This document shows, in pieces, positions 53,661-63,695 of a stretch of 64,000 bases of DNA (the first letter of the stretch is position 1; each line of letters begins with the position of its first letter). The notes beneath the pieces were generated by a model. It had not been told where the DNA came from. It made no database searches and was given only the letters and a program-made list of their open reading frames with translations. The stretch is from Oceanicaulis sp. MMSF_3324 (GTDB lineage Bacteria; Pseudomonadota; Alphaproteobacteria; Caulobacterales; Maricaulaceae): NCBI RefSeq assembly GCF_030733545.1, contig NZ_JASHIU010000014.1:1-64000 (forward strand). The letters are read 5' to 3'. Both the position numbers and the translations under genes were made by a program.

Positions 53661-53688
53661 AAGAACCCCGGCTGGCGCCGGGGTTCTT
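53661..53688 (-). terminator. Intrinsic terminator of nrdA
   Basis: AAGAACCCCGGC-TGGC-GCCGGGGTTCTT, 26 bp past the nrdA stop. Confidence 0.88.
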
Positions 53689-53714
53689 CGTTTATGCCCG
53701 AAATTTTTTCGCGC

Positions 53715-55595
53715 CTACTGACAGGCGAGGCACTCGTCATAATCCTTGGGCGCAGCATCGTTGAGCGATTTGGCCATCTCGTCCTTTTCACCCGCGCCGG
53801 CATAGGCGGCGCGCTGCACCGATTTCGAGCGGCAATAATACAGGGACTTCACGCCCTTCTCCCACGCCGACCAGTGCAGCATGTGCAGGTCCCATTTGTT
53901 CACGTCACCCGGCAGGAACAGGTTCAGCGACTGCGCCTGGCAGATATAGGGCGAGCGATCGGCCGCGTGCTCGATGACCCAGCGCTGATCAAGCTCGAAC
54001 GCGGTCTTGAAGACGTCCTTCTCCAGCTCATCCAGGCAATCAAGATGCTGGACGGACCCTTCATGCTCAAGGATCGACGCCCACACGGACGGGGTGTTCT
54101 TGCCCTTCTCCTCAAGCAGCTTCTCGAGATACGGGTTCTTCACGGTGAACGAGCCGGACAGGGTCTTGTGCGTGTAGACATTGGCCGGGATCGGCTCGAT
54201 GCCGGCAGAAGTGCCGCCGCAAATGATGGAGATCGACGCCGTCGGCGCGATCGCCAGCTTGTGAGAGAAGCGCGCCTTCACGCCGTTCTCGTCCGCGTCA
54301 GGGCAAGCGCCGCGCTCTTCAGCCAGTTTGACCGAGGCTTTGTCTGCGCCCTGGCGGATATGCTGGAACATGCGCTTGTTCCAGGACTGGGCCATGGCGG
54401 ACTCAAACGGCACATTCATCTTCTGCAGGAAGGAATGGTATCCCATCAGGCCCAGCCCCACCGAGCGCTCGCGGGCCGCCGAGTATTTCGCGCGCTCCAT
54501 CTCATCGGGCGCGCGCTCGATGAAGTCCTGCAGGATGTTGTCGAGGAAGCGGAAGATGTCCTCGAGGAAGCGTTCGTCGTCTTTCCACTCGAGGAACTTC
54601 TCGGCATTCAGCGAGGACAGGCAGCACACGGCGGTGCGGTCATTGCCCAGATGGTCCACGCCAGTCGGCAGCGTGATTTCAGAGCACAGATTGGACTGAC
54701 GCACCTTCAGGCCCAGCTTGCGCTGGTGAGCAGGCAGATTATTGTTCACCGTGTCGGAGAACAGGATGTAGGGCTCGCCGGTCTGAAGACGAACTTCCAG
54801 GATCTTCTGCCACAGCTTGCGGGCGTTGACGGTTTTCACCACCTCGCCGGAGCGCGGAGAGATCAGCTCGAACTCTTCATCCTTGGCGACGGCCTCCATG
54901 AACGCGTCAGAGACGTTGAGACCGTGGTGAAGGTTGAGGCTCTTGCGGTTGAAGTCGCCCGACGGTTTGCGGATTTCGAGGAATTCCTCGATTTCCGGAT
55001 GATGGATGTCGAGATAGACGGCTGCGGATCCGCGGCGGAGCGAGCCCTGGGAGATCGCCAGCGTCAGCGAATCCATCACGCGGATGAACGGAATGATGCC
55101 GGAGGTCTGACCGTTCTGGCCCACTTTCTCGCCGATGGAGCGCACGCTGCCCCAATAGGTGCCGATGCCGCCGCCATTGGAGGCCAGCCACACATTCTCG
55201 GTCCAGGTGGACACAATATCGCCCAGCGAATCGTCCACCGAGTTGAGGAAGCATGAGATGGGCAGGCCGCGATCCGCGCCGCCATTGGAGAGCACGGGAG
55301 TCGCCGGCATGAACCACAGATTCGACATGTAGTCATAAAGACGCTGGGCGTGCTCGAGGTCGTCGGCATAGGCCGTCGAAACGCGCGCAAACATGTCCTG
55401 GTAGGATTCGCCGGGCAGCAGGTAACGGTCGACCAGGGTCTTCTTGCCGAAATCGGTCAGAAGCGCATCCCGGCTGGGGTCCGTCTTAACCTTATCAACC
55501 AGACGAAGCTGAACAGCCTTGGGCTTGCCGCGCAGGGCCGAAGCGGACTCCTGCTCGCGGGCTCCGGTAGCGTGGGCTTGGTCGAAAGGCGTCAT
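53715..55595 (-). CDS. nrdA: Ribonucleotide reductase class Ia large subunit
   Basis: Catalytic subunit for NDP reduction. 626 residues from the ATG at 55595, preferred because GGAGCGG lies upstream. Active-site Cys residues in LPISCFLNS, NLCSEITLP and VCCLSSLN, and the C-terminal redox pair CLAC. It is much shorter than E. coli NrdA (761) and starts directly with the helical domain, so the N-terminal ATP-cone activity switch is absent. NrdR boxes are upstream. nrdB is 2.4 kb downstream on the same strand. Confidence 0.95.
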   Translation of the reverse strand: MTPFDQAHATGAREQESASALRGKPKAVQLRLVDKVKTDPSRDALLTDFGKKTLVDRYLLPGESYQDMFARVSTAYADDLEHAQRLYDYMSNLWFMPATPVLSNGGADRGLPISCFLNSVDDSLGDIVSTWTENVWLASNGGGIGTYWGSVRSIGEKVGQNGQTSGIIPFIRVMDSLTLAISQGSLRRGSAAVYLDIHHPEIEEFLEIRKPSGDFNRKSLNLHHGLNVSDAFMEAVAKDEEFELISPRSGEVVKTVNARKLWQKILEVRLQTGEPYILFSDTVNNNLPAHQRKLGLKVRQSNLCSEITLPTGVDHLGNDRTAVCCLSSLNAEKFLEWKDDERFLEDIFRFLDNILQDFIERAPDEMERAKYSAARERSVGLGLMGYHSFLQKMNVPFESAMAQSWNKRMFQHIRQGADKASVKLAEERGACPDADENGVKARFSHKLAIAPTASISIICGGTSAGIEPIPANVYTHKTLSGSFTVKNPYLEKLLEEKGKNTPSVWASILEHEGSVQHLDCLDELEKDVFKTAFELDQRWVIEHAADRSPYICQAQSLNLFLPGDVNKWDLHMLHWSAWEKGVKSLYYCRSKSVQRAAYAGAGEKDEMAKSLNDAAPKDYDECLACQ

Positions 55596-55666
55596 CTCTA
55601 CCCGCTCCAATTCAGCGTCGCGCGTTATGCCTGCGAGAGGCCTTTTCCCGCGCGCTGCTTAAGAAA

Positions 55667-55715
55667 AACCTATACATGGTGTGCGGCTTCCCCCGGAAAC
55701 CGCAACATATAGTGC
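55667..55715. promoter_or_regulatory. Pair of NrdR boxes before nrdA
   Basis: AACCTATACATGGTGT (55667-55682) and CCGCAACATATAGTGC (55700-55715) each match most of the NrdR consensus acaCwAtATaTwGtgt. They lie 33 bp apart, close to three helical turns, 72-121 bp before the start. Confidence 0.68.
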
Positions 55716-55795
55716 TAGCGTCCCCACTGACCGTCAACGGGTCAAACCGGCCGCCAGCCGCTTTTTTCGTAAACAAAGTCCTACCAGAAAACGCT

Positions 55796-55829
55796 CCGGG
55801 CCCGGACTCGTTAAGGAGTCCGGGCCCGG
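55796..55829 (-). terminator. Long hairpin after putA
   Basis: A perfect 14-bp stem CCGGGCCCGGACTC-GTTAAG-GAGTCCGGGCCCGG, 63 bp past the putA stop. A short TTTT lies nearby on the minus strand. Its arms also contain GANTC sites. Confidence 0.7.
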
Positions 55830-55891
55830 GGATAAATGCGGTTTCTTGTGGATATCTGTTGCGAACCCTAAAGCCCGCAACGTGGGTCGGG

Positions 55892-58800
55892 TTAACCCAG
55901 AGACAGAAGCTCGGGGTCGCCGCCCTGGGCCGCCACGTTAATGGTCACGGTGTGCTCGGCCGCGAAGCGGTAGATATAGTGCGGACCGCCCGCTTTCGGA
56001 CCCGTGCCGGACAGGCCTTCACCCCCGAAGGGTTGAACGCCGACCACAGCGCCGGTGATGTTGCGATTCACATAGCAATTGCCCACCGGCACCGCCGCAC
56101 GGACCATGTCCGCGAATCGATCCAGCCGACTGTGAATGCCCAGCGTCAGCCCATAGCCCTTGTCCGCCAGCTGGCGCGCAACGGCCTGAAGGTCAGAGCG
56201 CTTGTACCGCATGACATGCATGATCGGGCCGAACTTCTCTTCGGTCAGCTGATCAAGCGAGTCGATCTCCACCAGGGTCGGCGCAAAGAACTGCCCCTTG
56301 GCGGCCATGTCCTCGCTCAGCGGCGCCCGGTGAAGCACCTTGGCGCGTGCTTCCATGTCCTTGACGTGCTCGCTGAGCATTTCATGGGCTTCGGAGTCGA
56401 TCACGGGGCCGACATCGGTGGCGGTATCCGCCGGGTCGCCCAGCACAAGCATGTCCATGGCGCCCTTGATGCCGTTGATCAGAAGATCACCGATTTCGTC
56501 GGGAATCAGCAGGACACGCAGCGCCGAACACCGTTGGCCCGCAGAGCCGAAAGCCGAATTGATCGCATCATCGATGACTTGCTCATGCAGCGCCGAGGTG
56601 TCCACGAACATGCCGTTCAGACCGCCGGTTTCTGCAATCAGCGGCACGATGGGCCCGTCCTTGGCGGCAAGCGTGCGGTTGATGATCCGCGCCACATCGG
56701 TCGAGCCGGTAAAGGCCACGCCGTCAACGCCAGGCAGCTCGGTCAGGGCGCCGCCAATCTTGCCGTCACCCGGCAGGAGATGCAGCACGCCTTTGGGCAG
56801 GCCCGCCTCGAGATAGATCTTCACGGCTTCAAAGGCGATCAGCGGGCTTTGCTCCGCCGGCTTGGCCAGGACAGCATTGCCCGCGGCCAGCGCCGCAGCC
56901 ACCTGTCCGGTGAAGATCGCCAGCGGGAAGTTCCACGGGCTGATGCAGACAAACACGCCCCGACCCGCCAGGCCCAGATGATTGGTCTCGCCCGCCGGTC
57001 CGGGCAGACGCACCGGATCGCCGAACTTGGTTTCCGCCTCGACGGCGTAATAGCGCAGGAAGTCGACCGCTTCGCGCACTTCGGCGATGCCGTCCGGCAA
57101 GGTCTTGCCGGTTTCACGCGCCATCAGCGACATCAGGCGATCCGTGTTGGCCTCCAAGGCGTCCGCCATGTCACGCAGGACCTGCGCGCGCTCCGGACCG
57201 CCCTTGGCGTTCCATTCGGCCTGGGCCTCATGGGCGATCTCATAGGCGTTCTTCACATCCTCCTCGGTCGCATCATGGATCGTGGAGACCGTGAAATCCT
57301 TGTCCGCCGGGCTGACCATGGGCTGGCCGTCTTCAGTGCGGGCCTCACCATTGATGATCGGGCCACAGGCATAGGGAGCCTTGTCGTCGAAAGCCTTCTG
57401 GGCTTCCGCCAAACGCTTGCGCACCGCAGCCTGGGTCAGATCCATGCCGGCCGAATTGAGGCGGTCGGGACCATACAGCTTCGGCGGAATCGAGATGGAC
57501 GGGTGACGATCAAGCGTTGAGGCCGCCGCAAACGGTCCGCTCGCCACATCCGCTGCGGGCACATCTTCATCCAGGAAGGCGTGCACGAAGGAGGTGTTGG
57601 CGCCATTTTCCAGCAGGCGACGCACCAGATAAGGCAACAGATCCTGGTGGCTGCCCACAGGCGCGTAAACCCGCACATTCCCCAGATCGGAGAAAGCTTC
57701 AGCCGCAGCGGCGTAAAGCGGCTCGCCCATGCCATGCAGACGCTGGAACTCGTAAGGCGGATTGCCGGTTTCCGCTGCGATCTGGCGCACCGCAGTCAGG
57801 GTGTGCGCGTTGTGGGTCGCAAATTGCGGGAAGATGGCGTCAGGAGCGCCCAGAAGCTTGCGCGCGCAGGCCAGGAAGTTCAGGTCCGTCGCCGGCTTGG
57901 TCGTCCAGACCGGGAAGTCCGGCTGGCCGTTCATCTGAGCGATCTTGATCTCGGTATCCCAATAGGCGCCTTTCACAAGACGGACCATGAACCGGCGACC
58001 GGTTTCCTGGCCCAGCTCGATTAGCTTGTCGAGCACGCTCAGGGCGCGCTTTTGGTACGCTTGGATGACGATGCCGAGCCCGTCCCAACCCGCCAGGGAA
58101 GGTTCACGCGCCAAGCGATCAAAGATCTTCAGTTGGATGACCAGACGATCACTCTCTTCAGCGTCCAGGCTGAAGCCCAGATCGGCGTCCTTCGCCAGCT
58201 GCGCCAATTCGAGCGCCCGCGGATAGAGCTCGTCCATCACCTGCTCTTCGCGCACCGCCTGATAGCGTGGGTGAAGGGCAGTCAGCTTCACGCTCACGCC
58301 ATCTACGTCCTCGATGGCGCCCTTCTGACGCTTGTCTGCGACGACGCGGATCGCATGGCGATACTTGTCGAGATAACGCTGGGCGTCCTCATCCGTACGG
58401 GCGCCCTCCCCGAGCATGTCGAAGCTGAAGAGCGGCTTGACCGACCCGTAGGTTTTCCAGCCCCGTCCGCGTTTGATGGCGCTTTCGATATCGCTGCCCA
58501 GAACGAACTGCTCGCCCAGGATACGCATGGCGCGACGAACGGCGGTCCGGATCACCGGCTCGCCCAGACGCCCCGCCATCTGCTTGAAGTATTCGCCCGG
58601 ATTCTTTTCGGCGCGGGAATCCACCTTCAGGATGGACCCGGTCATCATCAGACCGATCGTGGAGGCGTTGACCAGCCAGTTATCGGACTTCCAGGCGTGC
58701 TCCACCCAGGACCCGGACCCGATCTTTTCGGCGATAAGGTCATCAGCGGTTTCAGCATCCGGGACTCGCAGAAGCGCTTCAGCCAGACACATAAGCGCCA

Positions 58801-59035
58801 GGCCTTCTTTATTGCTCAGGCCGAATTCCTGGAGAAAGCTCTCCATCAATCCGCCGCCATGGCGCGTCTTGCGCGCTCGCTCAACGAGCTTGATGGCGGC
58901 GTCGCTGGCGGCCTGTTGGCCTTCAGCGCTCAAACCGATCGCATCCTCAAGCTGGCGGGCCGCTTCACGTTCATCAGCGAATTTCTCGCCGTCCAGAGCG
59001 TCCCAATCGATAGAAATGTCTGTCCAGTCGCGCAT
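55892..59035 (-). CDS. putA: Bifunctional proline dehydrogenase / P5C dehydrogenase PutA
   Basis: Oxidises proline to glutamate. 1047 residues. N-terminal helical arm, then the FAD proline dehydrogenase barrel (about 130-470) with [17 protein letters not shown] and FATHNAHTL, then the aldehyde dehydrogenase domain (about 540-1040) with [33 protein letters not shown] and the catalytic Cys in [11 protein letters not shown]. There is no N-terminal ribbon-helix-helix domain, so it does not repress itself; some outside regulator is expected. Single gene. Confidence 0.95.
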   Translation of the reverse strand: MRDWTDISIDWDALDGEKFADEREAARQLEDAIGLSAEGQQAASDAAIKLVERARKTRHGGGLMESFLQEFGLSNKEGLALMCLAEALLRVPDAETADDLIAEKIGSGSWVEHAWKSDNWLVNASTIGLMMTGSILKVDSRAEKNPGEYFKQMAGRLGEPVIRTAVRRAMRILGEQFVLGSDIESAIKRGRGWKTYGSVKPLFSFDMLGEGARTDEDAQRYLDKYRHAIRVVADKRQKGAIEDVDGVSVKLTALHPRYQAVREEQVMDELYPRALELAQLAKDADLGFSLDAEESDRLVIQLKIFDRLAREPSLAGWDGLGIVIQAYQKRALSVLDKLIELGQETGRRFMVRLVKGAYWDTEIKIAQMNGQPDFPVWTTKPATDLNFLACARKLLGAPDAIFPQFATHNAHTLTAVRQIAAETGNPPYEFQRLHGMGEPLYAAAAEAFSDLGNVRVYAPVGSHQDLLPYLVRRLLENGANTSFVHAFLDEDVPAADVASGPFAAASTLDRHPSISIPPKLYGPDRLNSAGMDLTQAAVRKRLAEAQKAFDDKAPYACGPIINGEARTEDGQPMVSPADKDFTVSTIHDATEEDVKNAYEIAHEAQAEWNAKGGPERAQVLRDMADALEANTDRLMSLMARETGKTLPDGIAEVREAVDFLRYYAVEAETKFGDPVRLPGPAGETNHLGLAGRGVFVCISPWNFPLAIFTGQVAAALAAGNAVLAKPAEQSPLIAFEAVKIYLEAGLPKGVLHLLPGDGKIGGALTELPGVDGVAFTGSTDVARIINRTLAAKDGPIVPLIAETGGLNGMFVDTSALHEQVIDDAINSAFGSAGQRCSALRVLLIPDEIGDLLINGIKGAMDMLVLGDPADTATDVGPVIDSEAHEMLSEHVKDMEARAKVLHRAPLSEDMAAKGQFFAPTLVEIDSLDQLTEEKFGPIMHVMRYKRSDLQAVARQLADKGYGLTLGIHSRLDRFADMVRAAVPVGNCYVNRNITGAVVGVQPFGGEGLSGTGPKAGGPHYIYRFAAEHTVTINVAAQGGDPELLSLG

Positions 59036-59686
59036 GGTCCAAAGCCTCTCGAACCCAGATCGGCCGGCGCATCCGGCCCTGTTACAGCGGACAATGCTTG
59101 CTCAAGCCGTAGAATTCAACCCCGGCTATTCACAATCAGTACAAGTCCGCACGGCGTGGCACTGCAGCATAACTGCATAGAATTTATTTTGAACTGAAAA
59201 TATCTAAGTTCACTTTAATATATTCCATTACAGATTTCGTCATGACATAACCTCTCGCACTTTACTTCGTCGCAGATTTTATTTTTGGCAATCGTTTTCG
59301 CAGCAGGTTTGAGCTTCGAAATTTTCTATTTCAGCCAACATGGAAGTGTTTGTACAGTTAGAGAAATCTATTTCTCTCGACACATACTCATGTTGAAAGC
59401 GGCTCGTGCTACGCGGGACATCTGCAAAGACTGGTTTTCCGTTAGCCGGCTGCCTGCAGATTGCTCCTTACTTGACGATTGCCTCCATCTCCTTTGTTGC
59501 GCTGTGCGAGCGCAGACAAAGCTTGCACATTTTATCAACGGCGCAGTTCGAGAAGGGTTCCACCAGTGATCCGCCCGTCCGCGTTCGCCATGCACAGAAA
59601 GCCCGGCGGGCGCCGACAGCCCTTCGACAAACGGCGAAAACACGCTAAACCGGCCTCAAGAGACACAGGTTCTGGAGGTCCTCGCC
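59036..59686. other. Gene-free region between putA and a glycosyltransferase
   Basis: About 650 bp between divergent genes, AT-rich at 59170-59420. It must carry the promoters of putA and of the GT4 gene. A frame at 59285-59569 begins hydrophobic but lacks a ribosome binding site, codon bias and a recognisable family, so it is not called. Confidence 0.4.
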
Positions 59687-60781
59687 ATGGAGGAAAGTGC
59701 GCCGCTGCGCATCATGCTCGTCACCGATGCGTGGGAGCCTCAGGTCAATGGCGTGGTCCGCACGCTTTCGCGCACCGTGGAAGAATGTCGTGCAATGGGT
59801 CACGAGGTCGAGGTCATTCACCCCGGCCTTGGCTTCAAGACCTTCCCGTTGCCGACCTATCCCGAGATCAAGATGGCGGTCGGCGCCCGCAAGGAGCTTG
59901 AAAGCCGCTTCAAGGCGTTCGAACCCGAAGCCATCCACATCGCGACCGAAGGCTCGCTGGGCCAGGCCGCGCGCGCGATCTGCCTGAAGTGGAAGCTGCC
60001 CTTCACGACCAGCTATCACACCAAATTCCCCGAATATGTGAACGCGCGCTTCCCGTTCATTCCCATTTCGGCAGGCTACTGGTTCATGCGGCGCTTCCAC
60101 AATTCGGGCAACCGCCTGATGGTGGCGACGCCGTCCATGCGCGATCTGCTGTCCGAACGCGGCTTCAACAACATCACTCCCTGGGCGCGCGGCGTGGACA
60201 CCGAGCTGTTCCACCCCGACAAGCGCCATATGGGCGGCAAGAGCGTTTATGAGGGCATCGAAGGCCCGATCTTCGTCTATATCGGCCGGGTTGCTGTCGA
60301 GAAGAACATCGAGTCCTTCCTCGATCTCGACCTGCCCGGCACCAAGGTCGTCGTCGGCCCCGGCCCGCAGCTCGAAGAGCTGAAGGAAAACTATCCCGAC
60401 GTCGTCTTCACCGGGAACAAGTCCGGTGATGAGCTGGCCCGCCACTTCGCGGACGCCGACGTCATGGTCTTCCCCAGCTTCACCGACACATTCGGACTGG
60501 TGATACTGGAATCCATGGCGACGGGCACTCCGGTCGCCGCCTATGTGGCGAACGGACCCAAAGACATCATTCCCGGCTCCAAGGCCGGATCCGTGAATGA
60601 CGACCTGAAAGTCGCCTGCCTTGAGGCCCTGGAAATGACCCGCGAGGACTGCCGGGCCTATGCGGAGAAATATTCCTGGCGCTCCTGTGCGGAGGAGTTC
60701 GTGCAGAACCTCAAACCGCAACCGCGCCCGGAACGGCGCCGCTTCTGGCGCCGGCTGCGCCGACTGGGCCGCGGCGGCTAA
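59687..60781 (+). CDS. GT4-family glycosyltransferase
   Basis: 364 residues, two Rossmann domains (GT-B). RIMLVTDAWEPQVNGVVRTL at the N-terminus and FVYIGRVAVEKNIESFLDLD, then FPSFTDTFGLVILESMATGT (EX7E region with Glu in VILE) are characteristic of glycosyltransferases related to GDP-mannose-dependent alpha-mannosyltransferase MgtA. It probably glycosylates a membrane lipid. No transmembrane helix; a basic C-terminus (RPERRRFWRRLRRLGRGG) could bind membrane. Own terminator. Confidence 0.92.
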   Translation: MEESAPLRIMLVTDAWEPQVNGVVRTLSRTVEECRAMGHEVEVIHPGLGFKTFPLPTYPEIKMAVGARKELESRFKAFEPEAIHIATEGSLGQAARAICLKWKLPFTTSYHTKFPEYVNARFPFIPISAGYWFMRRFHNSGNRLMVATPSMRDLLSERGFNNITPWARGVDTELFHPDKRHMGGKSVYEGIEGPIFVYIGRVAVEKNIESFLDLDLPGTKVVVGPGPQLEELKENYPDVVFTGNKSGDELARHFADADVMVFPSFTDTFGLVILESMATGTPVAAYVANGPKDIIPGSKAGSVNDDLKVACLEALEMTREDCRAYAEKYSWRSCAEEFVQNLKPQPRPERRRFWRRLRRLGRGG

Positions 60782-60797
60782 GCCCCCCTCAGAACAC

Positions 60798-60830
60798 AAA
60801 AAAGGCTGGAGCACTGCTCCAGCCTTTTTC
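60798..60830. terminator. Bidirectional terminator between GT4 and DUF4167 genes
   Basis: AAAAAGGCTGGAGC-ACT-GCTCCAGCCTTTTT, perfect 14-bp stem with A-run and T-run on both sides. Confidence 0.92.
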
Positions 60831-60853
60831 TGTTTCAGACGCGAAGTCGCCGA

Positions 60854-61450
60854 TCAGGCCGCTTCGCCCTTATCCTTTTTTTCGGAGTCGCCATCCGCCG
60901 CATCCAGGGCTTTCTGAGCGTCGACATCCGCCTTGCTGCGACGCGTGCGCGTGCGCTTTTTCGGCTTTTCGTCGCCTGAGGGCTGGGCATTGCCGTCTTC
61001 AGAGGATCCGGAGGCTTCAGCGCCCTCGGGTTCGACAACCTGGAGCGGATCCTCGCTACCCTGATCATCACGCCGGCGACGTCCGCGCTGGCGGCGCGGA
61101 CGCGGCGCTTCATCCGATTGCGATGCGTCGTTATTGCCGCCATTGCCTTCAGCGGAATTGTCGCTGGAGTCATCAGAGGCGTCAGAGTCATCACCAGAAT
61201 TGTTCTGGTCCTCACGCTCATCGCGTTTGGGCTGGTTCGCCTGCATGATGCGCAGATAGTGCTCGGCGTGCTGGTAATAGTTTTCAGCCATCACCCGGTC
61301 GCCCGAAGACGAAGCGTCGCGCGCGAGCTGCATGTATTTGTCATAGATATGAGAGGGCGCGCCCCGAACTTTGACGTCCGGCCCGTTACTCTCATATGAG
61401 CGATTACTGGGCGATCCGGCCTTCCGGCCTCGTCCGCGTTGACGCTTCAT
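60854..61450 (-). CDS. DUF4167 domain protein
   Basis: 198 residues from the ATG at 61450 (MKRQRGRGRKAGSPSNRSYE). The DUF4167 part (about 1-70) has GPDVKVRGAPSHIYDKYMQL and DRVMAENYYQHAEHYLRIMQ. The rest is low-complexity, alternately acidic (Asp/Ser/Glu/Asn) and basic, probably disordered. Such proteins are almost restricted to alphaproteobacteria and look RNA-binding. Lies 255 bp downstream of prmC. Confidence 0.9.
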   Translation of the reverse strand: MKRQRGRGRKAGSPSNRSYESNGPDVKVRGAPSHIYDKYMQLARDASSSGDRVMAENYYQHAEHYLRIMQANQPKRDEREDQNNSGDDSDASDDSSDNSAEGNGGNNDASQSDEAPRPRRQRGRRRRDDQGSEDPLQVVEPEGAEASGSSEDGNAQPSGDEKPKKRTRTRRSKADVDAQKALDAADGDSEKKDKGEAA

Positions 61451-61705
61451 GTTCAAGAACCTGATCTCTTTTCGGGTTGTTGATACCGTAATAGCCGACA
61501 CGAGCCGCGAAATCCGCGTCTATCGGCGCGAGCGCAATCAAGAGGTTGCGGTCGAACTCGATAGTGTATGGGCCAATGGGTCAGCGAGGTGCCCGGTAAT
61601 CGCGTCAGAACAGCCCCTGCTCCGACATGCATCACCCGCTGGACTTAGCCGCACCCTAGACGCAGCTTGAGGCAGATTCCAACACTTTTCTGCACGCAAA
61701 AGCGA

Positions 61706-62563
61706 TCATCCCGCAAACTGCACGCTCAAGACGCGATCATGACCGGCCAGATCCTTGATGATCCGAGCCGTTTTCGCACCCGCTTTCTGCGCCGCGTCCA
61801 CCGCCCATTCACCCTGGTCATAGCCGATTTCAAACAATGCCAGTCCGCCCGGCGCCAGCAGGCGGGACGCCTCTGCGATCAGATGCGGATAGGGTTCAAA
61901 GCCGGTTTCGCCCCCTTCAAGCGCCAGACGCGGCTCATGCACCCGCACTTCAGGTTCAAGCGTATCGACCACGGACGCTGCGATATAAGGCGGGTTGGAA
62001 ACGACCAGATCAAACCGCCCTGTCACACCGTCCGCCCAGCTCGCATGCAGGAACCGGACGCGCTCCGCCAGACCCGTGAATTCGGCATTCTCACGCGCCA
62101 CATCCAGCGCAGCGTCGCTGATATCCGTCGCCAGACCTTGGGCATTCCCGTACTCGCTCAGCAGCGCCAGAATGATGGCGCCCGATCCCGTCGCAATATC
62201 CAGAATTTTCAAAGGCGCGGCGCGATCGTCGAACGCGCTCAGGGCCGCTTCGATCAGGGTTTCAGTGTCCGCGCGCGGGGTCAGCACATCACGCGTCACC
62301 TTCAGATCCAGCGTCCAGAAAGGCTGCGTTCCCAGGATATGAGACAGCGGTTCGCGCTGCTCGCGACGCGTCACATAGCGCTCGAATAGGGTCTGTTCGG
62401 GCGCCGGCATGAGCGCCGACATCTCGGTCAGAAGACGCGCTGGCGACAGATCGCTGGCGGCATGCAGGAGCCGACGCGCTTCATCGGCCGCATCGTCCAG
62501 TCCGGCATTACGCAGCCGCTCGGTTGCAAGCCGGACGTTTTCAGAGCGCGTAACCGGACTCAA
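61706..62563 (-). CDS. prmC: Release factor glutamine methyltransferase PrmC
   Basis: Methylates the GGQ glutamine of release factors. 285 residues. N-terminal helical domain, [23 protein letters not shown] site [16 protein letters not shown] and the catalytic [10 protein letters not shown]. Its start overlaps the prfA stop by 4 bp (ATGA), so enzyme and substrate are co-translated. Confidence 0.95.
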   Translation of the reverse strand: MSPVTRSENVRLATERLRNAGLDDAADEARRLLHAASDLSPARLLTEMSALMPAPEQTLFERYVTRREQREPLSHILGTQPFWTLDLKVTRDVLTPRADTETLIEAALSAFDDRAAPLKILDIATGSGAIILALLSEYGNAQGLATDISDAALDVARENAEFTGLAERVRFLHASWADGVTGRFDLVVSNPPYIAASVVDTLEPEVRVHEPRLALEGGETGFEPYPHLIAEASRLLAPGGLALFEIGYDQGEWAVDAAQKAGAKTARIIKDLAGHDRVLSVQFAG

Positions 62564-63633
62564 GCTTCTTCCATCGCCGCCAGTTTCGCGGCCTGGTCCT
62601 CGGACAACAGCGCGTTGATCACTTCATCCAGCGCATCCCCCGCCAGAATTTCATCGAGCTTGTACAGGGTCAGATTGATACGGTGATCGGACACCCGGCC
62701 CTGGGGGAAGTTGTAGGTGCGGATGCGCTCTGAGCGATCGCCCGAGCCGACCTGGCCCTTGCGTTCAGCGGCGCGCGCCTCGTCCTTCTCTCGACGTTCC
62801 TTTTCATAAAGGCGGGTCTTGAGCACCTGCATGGCGATGGCGCGGTTCTGGTGCTGGGACTTCTCCGAGCTGACCACCACGATGCCGGTCGGGATGTGCG
62901 TCATGCGCACGGCGGATTCGGTCTTGTTCACGTGCTGACCGCCGGCGCCGGAGGCGCGCATCGTGTCCACGCGAATATCCTCGTCCTTGATGTCGATCTC
63001 GACATTCTCGGGCTCGGGCAGCACCGCCACCGTGGCGGCAGAGGTGTGAATGCGCCCGCCGGATTCAGTGACGGGCACGCGCTGAACCCGGTGCACGCCG
63101 GATTCAAACTTCATCTTGCCGAACACGCCCTTGCCGTTCACCGACGCCACGATTTCCTTGAAACCGCCGACTTCCGCCTCAGACGCCTCGATCACCTCGA
63201 CCTTCCAGCCATGGGTGGAGGCGTAGCGCTCGTACATGCGGAACAGATCGCCTGCGAAGAGCGCCGCTTCATCCCCGCCCGTCCCGGCTCGGATCTCGAG
63301 CATGATGGACGCGTCGTCGTCTCGGTCCTTGGGGATGAGCAGAAGCTGAAGCTCACGCTCGAGCCCGGGCAGCCGCTTTTTCAGGTCCTGACGCTCTTCC
63401 TCGGCCAGCTCGACCATATCGCGGTCCGAGCCGTCCTCGATGATGGCTTCGGCCTCGGCGAAGCTCTCACGCGCCGTCTTGAGCTCACGCGCCTTCTCGG
63501 CCACCTGCTTGAGCTCGGCGTGCTCCTTGGAAAGCGAAACAATCTCGTCCGGGTCGGCGGCCGCGCTCAAACGCGCCTCGACCTGATCGAACCGGTCAAT
63601 GACCTGGTCCAGCTTTGCGTCCTGAATACTCAT
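62560..63633 (-). CDS. prfA: Peptide chain release factor 1
   Basis: Terminates translation at UAA and UAG. 357 residues. Codon-recognition region [20 protein letters not shown] (PxT as PVT) and the peptidyl-hydrolysis motif [20 protein letters not shown] are intact. Followed directly by prmC. Confidence 0.97.
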   Translation of the reverse strand: MSIQDAKLDQVIDRFDQVEARLSAAADPDEIVSLSKEHAELKQVAEKARELKTARESFAEAEAIIEDGSDRDMVELAEEERQDLKKRLPGLERELQLLLIPKDRDDDASIMLEIRAGTGGDEAALFAGDLFRMYERYASTHGWKVEVIEASEAEVGGFKEIVASVNGKGVFGKMKFESGVHRVQRVPVTESGGRIHTSAATVAVLPEPENVEIDIKDEDIRVDTMRASGAGGQHVNKTESAVRMTHIPTGIVVVSSEKSQHQNRAIAMQVLKTRLYEKERREKDEARAAERKGQVGSGDRSERIRTYNFPQGRVSDHRINLTLYKLDEILAGDALDEVINALLSEDQAAKLAAMEEA

Positions 63634-63695
63634 GATCGATCAGTTACGCCCGAGCGGCCGTTTTGGAAAGGGGGAGAGGCTGTGTGTGGGCGGTT

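Noticed and set aside
59285-59569. A 94-codon frame upstream of the GT4 gene
   Set aside because: Start in AT-rich DNA with no ribosome binding site, and the product has no recognisable pattern.
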